Counted from the stretch's first letter, positions 18,726 to 27,493 are shown. The stretch is 38,876 nucleotides of DNA from Spirochaetales bacterium (GCA_016936115.1 JAFGPQ010000367.1:1-38876), one strand, 5' to 3'. Notes: generated from the sequence alone by a model not told the origin. Program-made: numbers and translations.

Positions 18726-19747
18726 GAACGTTCCCCCATGACAGGGGCGCTGCCGTTTCTTTTGAGAAGAAAGAGAAAGAGGGGGGCACCCAAAAGCCCT
18801 GTTATGACTCCCACGGGAATTTCCATGGGAGGATGGACGGCCCTCGCCAGGAGATCGGCGAGCAGCATAAGTCCCGCCCCGCAGGGAACAACCAGAGGGA
18901 GAAGCCTGCGATGATGGGCGCCGGTGATCAGCCGTACCCCGTGGGGAACCAGAAGGCCGATAAAGCCTATGGTGCCGGAACAGGCCACGGCGGCAGCGGT
19001 AAGTAAGGAAGCTGCCAGAAGAAAGAGATTTCCCTTTTTACGGACATTAAGCCCCAGGGTATGGGCAGTCTCCTCTCCCGTGGTGAGCAGATTCAGGGCA
19101 TTGCTGCGTGTGAGGAAAAAGAAAACACCCGCCAGAGTCAAAGGGGAGAGGAAGAAAATCTTATCCCAACTGGCCGCGGTGAAACTGCCCATGGACCAGA
19201 AGAGGATGGATGAGGCCAGATCCCTGTCCATGCTCAGGATGAGAGACATAAAGGAGGAGAGGAAAAAACTGAGCACCACTCCGCCCAGAAGCAGGCCGAT
19301 TCTGTTGCTGTACCGGCGGATTCCGAAGAAGAGAAAAAGAATGAGAAGACTCAGGCCGGCCCCGGCGAAAGCCCCGATTCCCAGAGCGGATATTCCCCAG
19401 AATGAGAAACTGAAGCCGGCAAAGACAGTCATCGAAGCGCCCAGGGCCGCTCCCGAGGAGATGCCCAGAATGTAGGGCTCGGCCATGGGATTGCGGAAAA
19501 CGGCCTGGAATACGGTTCCGCCCAAAGCCAGGCAGATTCCCGTCAGGGAGGCTTGCAGAGCCCGGGGCAGGCGCAGTTTCATGATGATGATCCAGTCCGT
19601 ATTGCTCCGGTCCCCCCTGATCAGTACGGACAGGAGACGTCCCGGTCCTATGTTAACAGCTCCCAGAGAGAGGGAGAGCAGGAATATCAGCCCCAGAAGG
19701 AGCCAGGCCGACAGAACAGGGGCCCCTGTCCTGTCAGGGTATTTCAT
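18722..19747 (-). CDS. FecCD/BtuC-family permease
   Basis: This inner-membrane permease of about 341 aa has many hydrophobic helices and family stretches such as LRLPRALQASLTGICLALGG, FRNPMAEPYILGISSGAALGA and GLLVPHGVRLITGAHHRRLLP (the ATPase contact loop). The ORF track starts at a TTG at 19810. The ATG at 19747, which begins MKYPDRTG, gives a more normal N-terminus and overlaps the upstream binding-protein gene by only 14 nt, so I prefer it. Neither start has a strong ribosome binding site, so coupling is likely. Confidence 0.93.
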   Translation of the reverse strand: MKYPDRTGAPVLSAWLLLGLIFLLSLSLGAVNIGPGRLLSVLIRGDRSNTDWIIIMKLRLPRALQASLTGICLALGGTVFQAVFRNPMAEPYILGISSGAALGASMTVFAGFSFSFWGISALGIGAFAGAGLSLLILFLFFGIRRYSNRIGLLLGGVVLSFFLSSFMSLILSMDRDLASSILFWSMGSFTAASWDKIFFLSPLTLAGVFFFLTRSNALNLLTTGEETAHTLGLNVRKKGNLFLLAASLLTAAAVACSGTIGFIGLLVPHGVRLITGAHHRRLLPLVVPCGAGLMLLADLLARAVHPPMEIPVGVITGLLGAPLFLFLLKRNGSAPVMGERS

Positions 19748-20633
19748 TACTGTGAATAATTCGGGCCAGCTCGGCAAGGCCTTCGGCGAGACGGGGACCC
19801 TGGCGGTCAAGCATATTGTTGTCTATGGTATAGATCCGTCCCGCCTTTACCGCATCCAGTTCCCTGTAGCCGGCGGCTTCCATGAACCCTTCTTTCTGAT
19901 GCCAGTATCGGGAACATATGAGAAGATCCGGATTCTGTTTTATCAGCTCTTCCAGGCTGTAGCGCCATCCTTCCAGCCCGAAAGCCACATTAACTCCTCC
20001 GGCCATGGTGATGAGCTGTCCGATAAAGGTGTCGCCCCCGGCGGTATAGTCGCCGTATTCTCCATAGCCGATCACGTAGTAGACACGGGGACGGGAAAGA
20101 TTCTTCACATCCTCTTTCACCTTGCCGACAGTGGCTTTCATTTCATCGGTAAGGGCCTTTCCCGACTCTTCTGCTCCCAGGGCCATGGCGATGGATTCGA
20201 TGAGAGCGTACACGCCTTCGAAACTGTCCTCGCTGTTCAGATAGAGAACGGGAATCCCCACCTGATTCAGCTTATCCGCAGTCTCCTGCTGCATATGGGT
20301 CGATCCGATGACCAGATCCGGCTTCAGGAGAAGTATGCTCTCAAGGGAGGGTTCCGTTAAGGTTCCCACCGATGGGATTTCACTGACTTCGGGGGGATAG
20401 TCGCAGAAATCGGTCCTTCCCACCAGAGCATCCCCTTTGCCCAGGGCAAAGACGGTTTCGGTGATATTGGGCCCCAGGGATACGACCCGCTGTGCCGGTT
20501 TCTCCAGGACCAGGGCCGTCCCTTCGCTGCCGGGAATCTGCAGGATCTCCCTGCTCTCCTCGCCCCTGCCTCCGGCTGCGAGGGGCAGTACGGCTGCTGC
20601 CATTATGAGCTGCAGGAGTCGCTTCCCCCTCAT
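19734..20633 (-). CDS. BtuF-like periplasmic substrate-binding protein
   Basis: This 299-aa protein begins with a signal peptide (LLQLIMAAAVLPLAAGG). It has no clear lipobox cysteine. The mature part is a BtuF/FecB-type helical-backbone binding protein. The stretch RVVSLGPNITETVFALGKGD, then VGRTDFCDYPPEV, closely follows the pattern of cobalamin-binding BtuF, and LLKPDLVIGS is the common second motif. It delivers its ligand to the permease encoded next. The start overlaps the proA stop by 4 nt, which puts the transporter in one operon with proA. Cobalamin is a reasonable guess, not proof. No cobalamin riboswitch is seen upstream of the operon. Confidence 0.9.
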   Translation of the reverse strand: MRGKRLLQLIMAAAVLPLAAGGRGEESREILQIPGSEGTALVLEKPAQRVVSLGPNITETVFALGKGDALVGRTDFCDYPPEVSEIPSVGTLTEPSLESILLLKPDLVIGSTHMQQETADKLNQVGIPVLYLNSEDSFEGVYALIESIAMALGAEESGKALTDEMKATVGKVKEDVKNLSRPRVYYVIGYGEYGDYTAGGDTFIGQLITMAGGVNVAFGLEGWRYSLEELIKQNPDLLICSRYWHQKEGFMEAAGYRELDAVKAGRIYTIDNNMLDRQGPRLAEGLAELARIIHSNEIP

Positions 20634-21928
20634 TTTGCCGTATCCTGTATGTTAATGTTCCTATGGATAAAATGTTTTTTCCCCGTGCTGTAGTCATCCA
20701 CGATATGGCCGTTGCCGTAGAGGCGCCATTTGTAGATCATCAGTCCCTCCATGCCCACGGGGCCCCGGGCATGGATCTTGGCGGTGGATATGCCCACTTC
20801 CGCTCCCAGACCATAACGAAAACCGTCGGCGAAACGGGTGGAACAGTTCCAGAGCACGTCAGCCGTATCGACCCGGTTCATGAAGTCCTCCGCCGCCGTT
20901 ACATCTTCAGTGACGATGGCGTCCGTATGGCCGGAGCCGTAACGGTGGATATGGTCGATGGCCTCCTGCGGGGACCCCACGATTTTTATGGAGAGAATGT
21001 AATCCAGATATTCCGTCTCCCAGTCTTTCTCATCGGCCTTCTCCACATCGATGATGCCTACAGTCTCATCACAGCCCCGGAGTTCTACGTTTCTCGCTTC
21101 CAGAGCTTCTTTGAGACGGGGCAGAAGGGTGGGGGCGATACTCCTGTTTATCAACAGCGTTTCCAGGGCGTTGCAGACCGCCACGTATTGGGTCTTCGAG
21201 TCCACCACGATGGGAACCGCCTTGTCCGGGTCGGCCTGGGCATCGATATAGACATGGCATATACCGTCGGCGTGGCCCATGACGGGAATATTGGAATTTT
21301 TCATGATGTACTGGACGAAGCTGTTCGATCCCCGGGGGATAATCAGATCAATCAGCTTATCAAGGGCCAGCATCTCCTGAACCTCTTCCCGGCTCTCCAG
21401 CAGCTGAATCCAGCCGGCGGGACAGCCCGCGTCGACGCTGGCTTCGGCGATGATATCCGCCAGAATCCGGTTGGTTTCCCGGGCCTCGCTGCCCCCTTTA
21501 AGAAGAACCCCGTTACCGCTTTTAAGACAAAGGCTGGCTATTTGCACCAGGGCGTCGGGGCGGGACTCGAAAATCATCCCGATGACTCCGATGGGGCAGG
21601 CTACCTGATAGAGGTTCAGCCCTTCGTCCAGTTCGGTGGCCCGGAGTTTCTTCCCTACCGGATCATCCAGGGCGATGAGGGATGTGATACCCGTGGTGAC
21701 CTCATCCAGTTTCCCCTGATTAAAGGTAAGCCGTTTAATAAGAGGTGGGGCCAGCTCTTCCTTCCGGGACCTCTCCAGATCCTTTTGATTAGCCGCGAAT
21801 ATGTTCTCTTTTCTTTCGGTGAGACGGCGGGCAATCCCTTCCAGGGCCCGGTTCTTCGTTTTTCCGTCCAGGGCCGCCAGCTTACGGGCGGCTTCTTTGG
21901 CCTCACGGGCCGCATCTTGTATGCTCAT
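20630..21928 (-). CDS. proA: Gamma-glutamyl phosphate reductase ProA
   Basis: This 432-aa cytoplasmic enzyme reduces L-glutamyl 5-phosphate with NADPH to glutamate semialdehyde in proline synthesis. It belongs to the aldehyde dehydrogenase fold family. Recognisable parts are NKDLERSR-type N-terminal helices, IGMIFESRPDALVQIASLCLKSGN, LKGGSEA, and the catalytic Cys in VAVCNALETLLI. RGPVGMEGLMIYKW is near the end. The length is typical. No proB is in the window. It lies between a small membrane protein gene (13-nt gap) and the binding-protein gene (4-nt overlap), an unusual operon for proA. The 444-aa ORF on the opposite strand is a shadow. Confidence 0.96.
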   Translation of the reverse strand: MSIQDAAREAKEAARKLAALDGKTKNRALEGIARRLTERKENIFAANQKDLERSRKEELAPPLIKRLTFNQGKLDEVTTGITSLIALDDPVGKKLRATELDEGLNLYQVACPIGVIGMIFESRPDALVQIASLCLKSGNGVLLKGGSEARETNRILADIIAEASVDAGCPAGWIQLLESREEVQEMLALDKLIDLIIPRGSNSFVQYIMKNSNIPVMGHADGICHVYIDAQADPDKAVPIVVDSKTQYVAVCNALETLLINRSIAPTLLPRLKEALEARNVELRGCDETVGIIDVEKADEKDWETEYLDYILSIKIVGSPQEAIDHIHRYGSGHTDAIVTEDVTAAEDFMNRVDTADVLWNCSTRFADGFRYGLGAEVGISTAKIHARGPVGMEGLMIYKWRLYGNGHIVDDYSTGKKHFIHRNINIQDTAK

Positions 21929-21941
21929 GCCTTTATTCTCT

Positions 21942-22268
21942 CTAATCTTTTTTGCTTATCCAAATATCCACCAGACCGAAAACGAGCAGGTAGATAATCA
22001 TCATCTGCTGGCCCTCGATTACAGTTTTATGCAGTCCGTAATGAAGAATTAATAGGACGATAGCCGCGCCGATGGCTATCCAGGCGAAGAAATTCGTCAA
22101 CAGGATAAAGGCCAGCACAATAGCCGTAACTATAAGCATCAGCGGTGAAACGGTAAAGCCCAGCAGGGCCACATCACCCTCAAGGCCCACGTCTTTCATA
22201 AAATAGAAACCCAGAAATCCGGTTACAACGATAATGACTCCCAGAATCGCTCTGATAATTCCCTTCAT
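21942..22268 (-). CDS. Small hydrophobic membrane protein
   Basis: This 108-aa protein is almost entirely hydrophobic, with about four membrane helices (residues about 4-24, 38-58, 60-79 and 86-104) and a short basic/acidic tail ending ISKKD. I do not recognise a family. Its start overlaps the end of the glycosyltransferase gene by 4 nt, and proA follows 13 nt later, so it is translated from the same mRNA. The clean coding frame and the tight overlap support a real gene. The function is unknown. Confidence 0.75.
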   Translation of the reverse strand: MKGIIRAILGVIIVVTGFLGFYFMKDVGLEGDVALLGFTVSPLMLIVTAIVLAFILLTNFFAWIAIGAAIVLLILHYGLHKTVIEGQQMMIIYLLVFGLVDIWISKKD

Positions 22269-23839
22269 TTTCCATCTCCGTATAATAATCTCAGATAGGG
22301 AAGGGCAAAGAAGGTTTCCTCCAGCTTCCCCTGAATATTTCCACTGTCCTCAGATTCCCGGCTGCCCGCACTGAGCTTTCCCATGATTCCTTCCATGGTC
22401 CTGGCGTAGGACTCCTCCCCGAAGGTGAGGCCGATCTCCCTGTCCCTGTCGGGCACGGTGGAACGGAGCAGATCTTTCATGGCCTTCACATGTTCCCCGT
22501 TCAATGCCGCCGCGTCCCGGGCAAACTCTCTGTCCTCTTTCAGGCGAGCCAGCATGGCGTACTGCCCGGCCGGGGACAGGTAGGAGAAACATATTCGGTT
22601 CTCTCCGGTCATGCTGTCCCACTCCTTAAGAAGGGATTCTTTCCGCCCGGCGGGCATGTGCTCAGAAAGCAGGGCGAATTTCTCACGGTATTCCCCAGTG
22701 AGGGAGGTTTTCTCCGACTCCGTAAGGGGGACGGAAAGGGCATGGTAGAACCAGGCCGATGAGCTGTCGAAGAGGGATTTGAATCCCTCCATGATATCCA
22801 GATACCGGGCATACAGCGGCTTTCCCCAGTGCAGGGCGTTCAGATAAAGATAGCCGAAGCCTTCCTGGATCGAAGGGGACAGGATCATATCGCTGGCCGC
22901 CCAGTAGTGGGGGTAGTTGAGAAGCTCCGTCTCTTCATCGGCGCCGATTCCCCAGTATCCCGGGACAAGCCCCTCGGTGAACGCCCTCTCGGTCAAGTCC
23001 GAATAGGTTTTCTCCTGGGGAGACACTCCGGGCAGGCTCACCATGAAATTCAGGTCCTCCTCCATCATATTTACGAGAAAGGCCCCTTCCAGGACATTTT
23101 TACGCCGTATGGAGCGGACAGGATAGAAAAGAAGCTTCCCCCCCGACTTCAAGGCGGGAAAGCGGTTCCGGTATTTGCGGTAGAGGGCGTTTTTGATCTC
23201 ATCGGGATCGGCCTGGGCTGTTCTATCCAGGGGAACCGGATTATTCAAAAGGGTCAGATTCTCATCGTGGATACCAGCTTCCCTGAGTAGGTTATAATCC
23301 CGGGCATTGATCACGCAATAGGCTGTGTTCTTTGTCTGGGGGTAGATATTGCCTTCAGTTCCCTCTATGAGCGCCTTGAGGTTGGCATAGCGGGAGCATT
23401 CGGGAAAGTCGTGAATCTGAAAAAGCAGGGGCTGTTCTCTTTCCTGAGCGGTACTGATAAGTGCCTGGGTGAAGGGAGGGTTCTTTCCCAGCTGATAATT
23501 ATGAATCATCCACAGGTTATCCTGTCCCCCGTAACGCCTTTTGAGGACATCAATAATCCGGTCCGGAGTCAGTGACAAATCAACCTTTTCCCGGTAATCA
23601 ATAAGGGGGAGGTGATCCATCTGCAGCTTGTCGGTCTGTTCGGGAATCATGTACCTGAGAATTCGATTACGGACCTTATCGATGTTTTCATCCCGTCCGT
23701 AGACCAGGGTTATTTTCTCGAGAGAGGGCATATGCTTCAGAAGAGCCCTCGCCGACAGGATAATCACATCGGTGACTCCCCCGGGCAGCAGGTGATAATG
23801 GAAGATTGTCAAGCGCCGGAATGATCCCGAGCCGGTCAT
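22265..23839 (-). CDS. Glycosyltransferase of the GT4 type
   Basis: This protein of about 524 aa has the GT-B layout. An N-terminal half contains IFHYHLLPGGVTDVII, a glycine loop typical of nucleotide-sugar glycosyltransferases. The C-terminal half contains LFYPVRSIRRKN, then PHYWAASDMILSPSIQEGFGYLYLNALHWGKPL, which is the family E-x-x-E-like acceptor/donor site region with EGFG. The ORF track starts at a TTG at 23854, but the ATG at 23839 has GGAGG(GGG) in front, and the promoter would start transcription downstream of the TTG. The acceptor is unknown (trehalose, glycan or lipid glycosides are possible). It is first in the six-gene minus-strand unit. Confidence 0.82.
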   Translation of the reverse strand: MTGSGSFRRLTIFHYHLLPGGVTDVIILSARALLKHMPSLEKITLVYGRDENIDKVRNRILRYMIPEQTDKLQMDHLPLIDYREKVDLSLTPDRIIDVLKRRYGGQDNLWMIHNYQLGKNPPFTQALISTAQEREQPLLFQIHDFPECSRYANLKALIEGTEGNIYPQTKNTAYCVINARDYNLLREAGIHDENLTLLNNPVPLDRTAQADPDEIKNALYRKYRNRFPALKSGGKLLFYPVRSIRRKNVLEGAFLVNMMEEDLNFMVSLPGVSPQEKTYSDLTERAFTEGLVPGYWGIGADEETELLNYPHYWAASDMILSPSIQEGFGYLYLNALHWGKPLYARYLDIMEGFKSLFDSSSAWFYHALSVPLTESEKTSLTGEYREKFALLSEHMPAGRKESLLKEWDSMTGENRICFSYLSPAGQYAMLARLKEDREFARDAAALNGEHVKAMKDLLRSTVPDRDREIGLTFGEESYARTMEGIMGKLSAGSRESEDSGNIQGKLEETFFALPYLRLLYGDGK

Positions 23840-23857
23840 ATTCGCCCCCTCCAAACT

Positions 23858-23886
23858 ATCATAACCGGCCCCCCGGAGACTGTCAA
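23858..23886 (-). promoter_or_regulatory. Strong sigma-70-type promoter of the six-gene minus-strand unit
   Basis: On the minus strand, TTGACA and TATGAT are separated by exactly 17 bp, a near-consensus promoter. The transcript would begin about 12 nt before the ATG at 23839, which leaves only a short leader that contains GGGGG from the G-rich ribosome-binding run. Confidence 0.7.
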
Positions 23887-23948
23887 TGCGGACCGGGATA
23901 TGGTAACCGATGCCCGCTAAGCGGTAAGGGATTACGGCCCGTGAAGGA

Positions 23949-23977
23949 TTGCATTTTTTCCTGTCATTTTTTAAAAT
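23949..23977 (+). promoter_or_regulatory. pyrFE promoter
   Basis: TTGCAT and TAAAAT are separated by 17 bp, about 24 nt before the pyrFE ATG, with TGGAGGAAAT as ribosome binding site. It is divergent from the glycosyltransferase promoter about 65 bp away. No pyrimidine-type attenuator hairpin is visible in the short leader. Confidence 0.65.
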
Positions 23978-24000
23978 AGGATTAAATCCCTGGAGGAAAT

Positions 24001-25425
24001 ATGAATACTTTTTTCACAAGACTCGAAACTTTAGCAAAGGAGAAGAACAGTCTCCTTTGTGTGGGCCTTGATCCGCGTATCGACTGGGAGGAAGGAGAGA
24101 CTCCCTATAAGAAGCTGGTGGAATGGAATGAACGCATCATCAACGCCACCGCCGATTACGCCATATGCTATAAACCGAATATCGCCTTTTTCGAAGCCTG
24201 CGGTCCCGAAGGGCTCCGGGCTCTGGAACGGGTTATCGCCACTGTTCCCGATGAAATCCCCGTTCTTATCGATGCCAAGAGAAACGATATCGGTTCTACC
24301 GCCCAGGCCTATGCGGATTCCCTCTTCGGATATTACGGAGGCGACTGCGTGACCCTGTCCCCCTATATGGGTCGGGACGCAGTGGATCCCTTCCTTAAAT
24401 GGGAAGAGAAGGGTCTCTTCCTGCTGGCCAGGACAACCAATCCCGGCGCCCCGGCGTTCCAGGATCTCATGGTGACCCTTCCCGGGGGGGAAAAGGGCGA
24501 GATGTACCTGAAAACAGCTATCGAATGTACTTCCTGGAGCGACCGGATCGGTCTGGTCGTCGCCGGTAACGACCTGGATGCCCTGAGAAAGATCCGTCAC
24601 TACTGTCCGGACACCTGGTTCCTGACCCCGGGGATCGGTTCCCAGGGCGGATCCATGGTTGACGCCGTCGCCGCCGGTCAGAGAAAAGACGGTCTGGGAA
24701 TCCTCCCCAACGTTTCCCGGGCTATCGCCGATGCGGCCGATCCGGGACAGGCGGCGAAGGATTTCGTGGAAAGCCTGAACAAGGCCCGGAAACAGGCTTC
24801 CGTCAAGGTACAGGGCGCCACCTTCGAAGAGATTAAGAAGCGGGAAGTGATAGACGGCCTTATCGAGAACGAGTGCTTCCGGGTTGGGGAGTTCACCCTG
24901 AAATCGGGTAAGAAATCCCCCTTTTACATTGACCTGAGACGGGTATCTTCAGACCCCGCCCTCCTGGCGAAAGTAGCCCGGGCCTACGCCTCCCTTCTCA
25001 AGGGGAACAAGTATGACCGTTTAGCCGGCATCCCCCTGGCCGCTCTTCCCCTGGCAACAGCGGTTTCCCTGGAAACGGGCATCCCCCTCATCTATCCCCG
25101 CATGACCATGAAGGAACACGGGACGGGTAATCGGATCGAAGGGGAGTGGAAGAAGGGTGAGAAAGTCGCCCTCCTGGATGACCTGATCACCACGGGAAAG
25201 AGCAAGATCGAAGCCATCGACATACTCCGGGCCGAAGGCCTTGTGGTGGAGGATCTTTTCGTTCTTCTGGAAAGGGGCGCCCAGGGCCGCAAAGACATGA
25301 CCGCCGTGGATATCAATCTTCACGCCTACGCCCATGTGGAAGAGTTCCTTGTCCCCTGCCATGAAAAGGGGCTGATCGATGAGATTCAGCTGGAATCCAT
25401 GCTGAACTACGCCCGGGAGGAGTAA
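24001..25425 (+). CDS. pyrFE: Fused orotidine-5'-phosphate decarboxylase and orotate phosphoribosyltransferase
   Basis: This 474-aa protein joins the last two steps of UMP synthesis. Residues 1 to about 270 are OMP decarboxylase of the longer PyrF subtype (LLCVGLDPRIDW, catalytic Lys93 in LIDAKRNDIGSTAQAYADS, FLTPGIGSQGG). Residues about 280-474 are orotate phosphoribosyltransferase (FTLKSGKKSPFYIDLRRVSS and the PRPP-binding VALLDDLITTGKSKIEA). The order PyrF-PyrE is inverted relative to animal UMP synthase. Inverted fusions are reported in trypanosomatids and some bacteria. There is no frameshift or stop between the halves, so this is a true single polypeptide. MscS starts directly after the stop codon. 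Confidence 0.95.
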   Translation: MNTFFTRLETLAKEKNSLLCVGLDPRIDWEEGETPYKKLVEWNERIINATADYAICYKPNIAFFEACGPEGLRALERVIATVPDEIPVLIDAKRNDIGSTAQAYADSLFGYYGGDCVTLSPYMGRDAVDPFLKWEEKGLFLLARTTNPGAPAFQDLMVTLPGGEKGEMYLKTAIECTSWSDRIGLVVAGNDLDALRKIRHYCPDTWFLTPGIGSQGGSMVDAVAAGQRKDGLGILPNVSRAIADAADPGQAAKDFVESLNKARKQASVKVQGATFEEIKKREVIDGLIENECFRVGEFTLKSGKKSPFYIDLRRVSSDPALLAKVARAYASLLKGNKYDRLAGIPLAALPLATAVSLETGIPLIYPRMTMKEHGTGNRIEGEWKKGEKVALLDDLITTGKSKIEAIDILRAEGLVVEDLFVLLERGAQGRKDMTAVDINLHAYAHVEEFLVPCHEKGLIDEIQLESMLNYAREE

Positions 25426-26580
25426 ATGGACTTTCTGACCGCCCTCCATACGATACAGCTGGGGGACTACACCGTATCGGTAAGCATCTTCAATGTCATC
25501 TTCAAGCTGATTCTCCCCGTTTTCGCCATGATAGTGGGATACTCCCTGCTTATGCTGGCGGTCAGAAAAATCCTCAGTCTGGCCAAGGCGGAGGAAAAGG
25601 TATCGGAAAAGGTGCGCCGCTGGTCCCGAATGGTCTTCAAGCTCGCCCTGTTTCTGGGGATACTGGGGGCTCTGGGGTCGGTTCTGGGAATCAGCGCCTA
25701 CCGATATATAAACGATTTCCTTCGGTTCCTGAAGAATCCCTTCTTCGAGACCGGGGGAACCTCCATCTCCATCGTCACCATTATCCTGGTCATTCCCATC
25801 TTCTATCTGGCCTCCTGGTCGGGCAAACTGGTCCAGTCCCTGCTCGAAAAAAATATCTTCCCCGACCTGTCCACCCTGGACGAAGCCCGGAAAATGTCCA
25901 TCGGCAATTTCGCCCGCTTTACCACCCTGGCTCTGGTCCTGCTGTTCATGCTTTCTGTGATCGGCATCGATCTGACCGCCCTGGGGGTCGTCTTCGGAGC
26001 CCTGGGCATAGGCGTCGGATTCGGTCTGCAGGATCTGGTGGCGAACTTCTTTGCCGGCGTGGTAATTCTGTTCGCCCGGCAGATAAAGATGAACGACCGG
26101 ATTCTGGTTAACGATATAGAGGGCAATGTCTCCGATATCAAGCTCCTCTCCACCACGGTGACCACTCTCCAGAATGAAAACATTATCATTCCCAACTCCC
26201 ATATCATTAACCATACCATGCACAACTACTCCTACAATAACCGGGAAGTGATTCTGGTCAATTCTATCGGCGTTCATTACAAGACCGATCTCGACCGGGC
26301 TCTGGAGCTGCTAGAAGAGATCGGGGCGGATAATCCCTGGCATCAACGGAATACGGAGATACGTTCCTTCGTGCGCTCCTTCGATAATTCGGGCATTACC
26401 CTGGAATTGTGGGTCACCGTACGGGATGTAAATTTCCGGCTTCAGGCTTTCGCCTGGACAAATTTGGAGATATGGCGCCGCTTTCGGGACGGAAACATCG
26501 AGATTCCCTATCCCCAGGTGGATCTGCACATCAAGGATCAGGTTATTCCCACGCGGCCCGAGCCTCCGGCGCAGACATGA
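25426..26580 (+). CDS. MscS-family mechanosensitive ion channel
   Basis: This 384-aa membrane protein has four or five helices in the first 190 residues and the MscS pore helix and beta-domain signature LGIGVGFGLQDLVANFFAGVVILFARQIKMNDRI. SLISD-type NDIEGNVSDIKLLSTTV and IIPNSHIINHTMHNYS follow. It probably releases solutes on hypo-osmotic shock. The ATG follows the pyrFE TAA directly, using GAGGAG inside the end of that gene, so translation is coupled. Extra N-terminal helices relative to E. coli MscS place it among the larger MscS homologues. Confidence 0.93.
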   Translation: MDFLTALHTIQLGDYTVSVSIFNVIFKLILPVFAMIVGYSLLMLAVRKILSLAKAEEKVSEKVRRWSRMVFKLALFLGILGALGSVLGISAYRYINDFLRFLKNPFFETGGTSISIVTIILVIPIFYLASWSGKLVQSLLEKNIFPDLSTLDEARKMSIGNFARFTTLALVLLFMLSVIGIDLTALGVVFGALGIGVGFGLQDLVANFFAGVVILFARQIKMNDRILVNDIEGNVSDIKLLSTTVTTLQNENIIIPNSHIINHTMHNYSYNNREVILVNSIGVHYKTDLDRALELLEEIGADNPWHQRNTEIRSFVRSFDNSGITLELWVTVRDVNFRLQAFAWTNLEIWRRFRDGNIEIPYPQVDLHIKDQVIPTRPEPPAQT

Positions 26581-26583
26581 AAG

Positions 26584-26604
26584 AGGGCCGGCGCAGCCGG
26601 CCCT
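26584..26604. terminator. Hairpin between convergent mscS-like and hsp20 genes
   Basis: AGGGCCGGC-GCA-GCCGGCCCT is a perfect 9-bp stem with a 3-nt loop, 3 nt after the channel gene stop and 6 nt beyond the hsp20 stop on the other strand. T runs are weak on both sides (TTACTTTACTTT on plus, CTCTTTC on minus). It could serve both genes. Confidence 0.6.
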
Positions 26605-26610
26605 GTCCCC

Positions 26611-26973
26611 TTACTTTACTTTAATCGTGATTTTTCGGGGTTTCTCTTCTTCCTTGATTTTCAGGACGATCCGGGCTTCTCCGTTTTTTATGGACGCTTC
26701 AATACTGTTCCTGTCTATCGTATCGTCGATGGTGTATTCCTGATGAAAATCCCCGGCCCGTATCTCCCGTATTTTGAATTCTCCCTCTCCGTGGGGCAGA
26801 TTCTTCTTTCCGTCGATGATCAGCCTGTCTCCTTCCACCCGGATTTCCAGGGAGCCCCTGTCCACGCCGGGCATCTCCAGGGTAAGAAGTACCCGGTCGT
26901 TTTCTTTATAGATGTCGCATCGGGCGGGAAAGGTCTTTACCTGTTGTTCTGTCTTCTGCAATTCCTTCGTCAT
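26611..26973 (-). CDS. Small heat-shock protein Hsp20, second copy
   Basis: This 120-aa alpha-crystallin-type chaperone has the core beta-sandwich segments (RVLLTLEMPGVDRGSLEIRVEGDRLIIDG) and ends in a short IXI-like ITIKVK tail. Such proteins hold unfolding clients in large oligomers. It is shorter at the N-terminus than the copy upstream. The ATG has AGGAGG 5 nt upstream and follows the first hsp20 gene by 9 nt, so both share one transcript. The two copies are clearly diverged, not a recent duplicate. Confidence 0.93.
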   Translation of the reverse strand: MTKELQKTEQQVKTFPARCDIYKENDRVLLTLEMPGVDRGSLEIRVEGDRLIIDGKKNLPHGEGEFKIREIRAGDFHQEYTIDDTIDRNSIEASIKNGEARIVLKIKEEEKPRKITIKVK

Positions 26974-26982
26974 GGCAACCTC

Positions 26983-27441
26983 CTATTTATCCTTGATCTG
27001 AATGAGCTTGGGCTTTTCCTCTTCCCTCTTGGGAAGGGTCATCGTAAGGATACCGTTCTCCAGCTTCGCCTCGATACGGGACGCATCCACAGAAGGGGGA
27101 AGGGAGAAGGTTTTCTGGAACGTACCGGACCAGATCTCCCTCCGGTAATATTTGCCCTTGCCCGACTCCTCTGAGGCTTTCTTTTCCCCCTTGAGGGTCA
27201 GCACGTTAGCCGAAACGGAGACTTCCAGCTCCTTTTGCTCAATACCGGGCAGCTCGCAGGTCAAGGTGAAGGCATCCTTGCCCTCCACCACATCCATGGC
27301 AGGTGAGGCACTCCGGTCGAATAACCCATTTGACACCGGATAAAGATCCAGATCAAACAGATTATTAATCTCATCCTGCAGGGATTTGAATGTTGTCCAG
27401 GGATCGTAAGCGTCCCTGTCTTTCCATCTGATCAATGCCAT
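26983..27441 (-). CDS. Small heat-shock protein Hsp20, first copy
   Basis: This protein of about 152 aa has the alpha-crystallin domain (FTLTCELPGIEQKELEVSVSANVLTLKGEKK ... FSLPPSVDASRIEAKLENGILTMTLPK) and a C-terminal KPKLIQI, an IXI-like oligomerisation motif. The ORF track begins at 27504, but those 21 residues are intergenic. The ATG at 27441 has GGAGGTGCTGAT in front. It is preceded by a sigma-54-type promoter rather than a CIRCE element. It is first gene of a two-gene chaperone operon. Confidence 0.94.
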   Translation of the reverse strand: MALIRWKDRDAYDPWTTFKSLQDEINNLFDLDLYPVSNGLFDRSASPAMDVVEGKDAFTLTCELPGIEQKELEVSVSANVLTLKGEKKASEESGKGKYYRREIWSGTFQKTFSLPPSVDASRIEAKLENGILTMTLPKREEEKPKLIQIKDK

Positions 27442-27477
27442 ATCAGCACCTCCTGAAATTGATTTCAAAGATGATAA

Positions 27478-27493
27478 TGCATAAGCTGTGCCA
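27478..27493 (-). promoter_or_regulatory. Sigma-54 promoter of the hsp20 pair
   Basis: On the minus strand TGGCACAGCTTATGCA matches the -24/-12 consensus TGGCACGNNNNTTGCA at all defined positions but two, with GG and GC separated by exactly 10 nt. Transcription would begin near 27467 and leave a leader of about 26 nt that contains GGAGG. Sigma-54 and an activator are needed for use, and neither is encoded here. Confidence 0.7.

Noticed and set aside
20663-21997. 444-aa plus-strand ORF opposite proA
   Set aside because: It is a shadow of proA, which has all of its motifs in the minus strand.
19734-23950. Cobalamin riboswitch for the BtuF-like transporter
   Set aside because: There is no intergenic space before the binding-protein gene, and the operon leader is only about 12 nt. 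No B12-box was seen.
25021-26277. 418-aa minus-strand ORF across pyrFE and the MscS gene
   Set aside because: It spans two real genes on the other strand and has a low-complexity composition.
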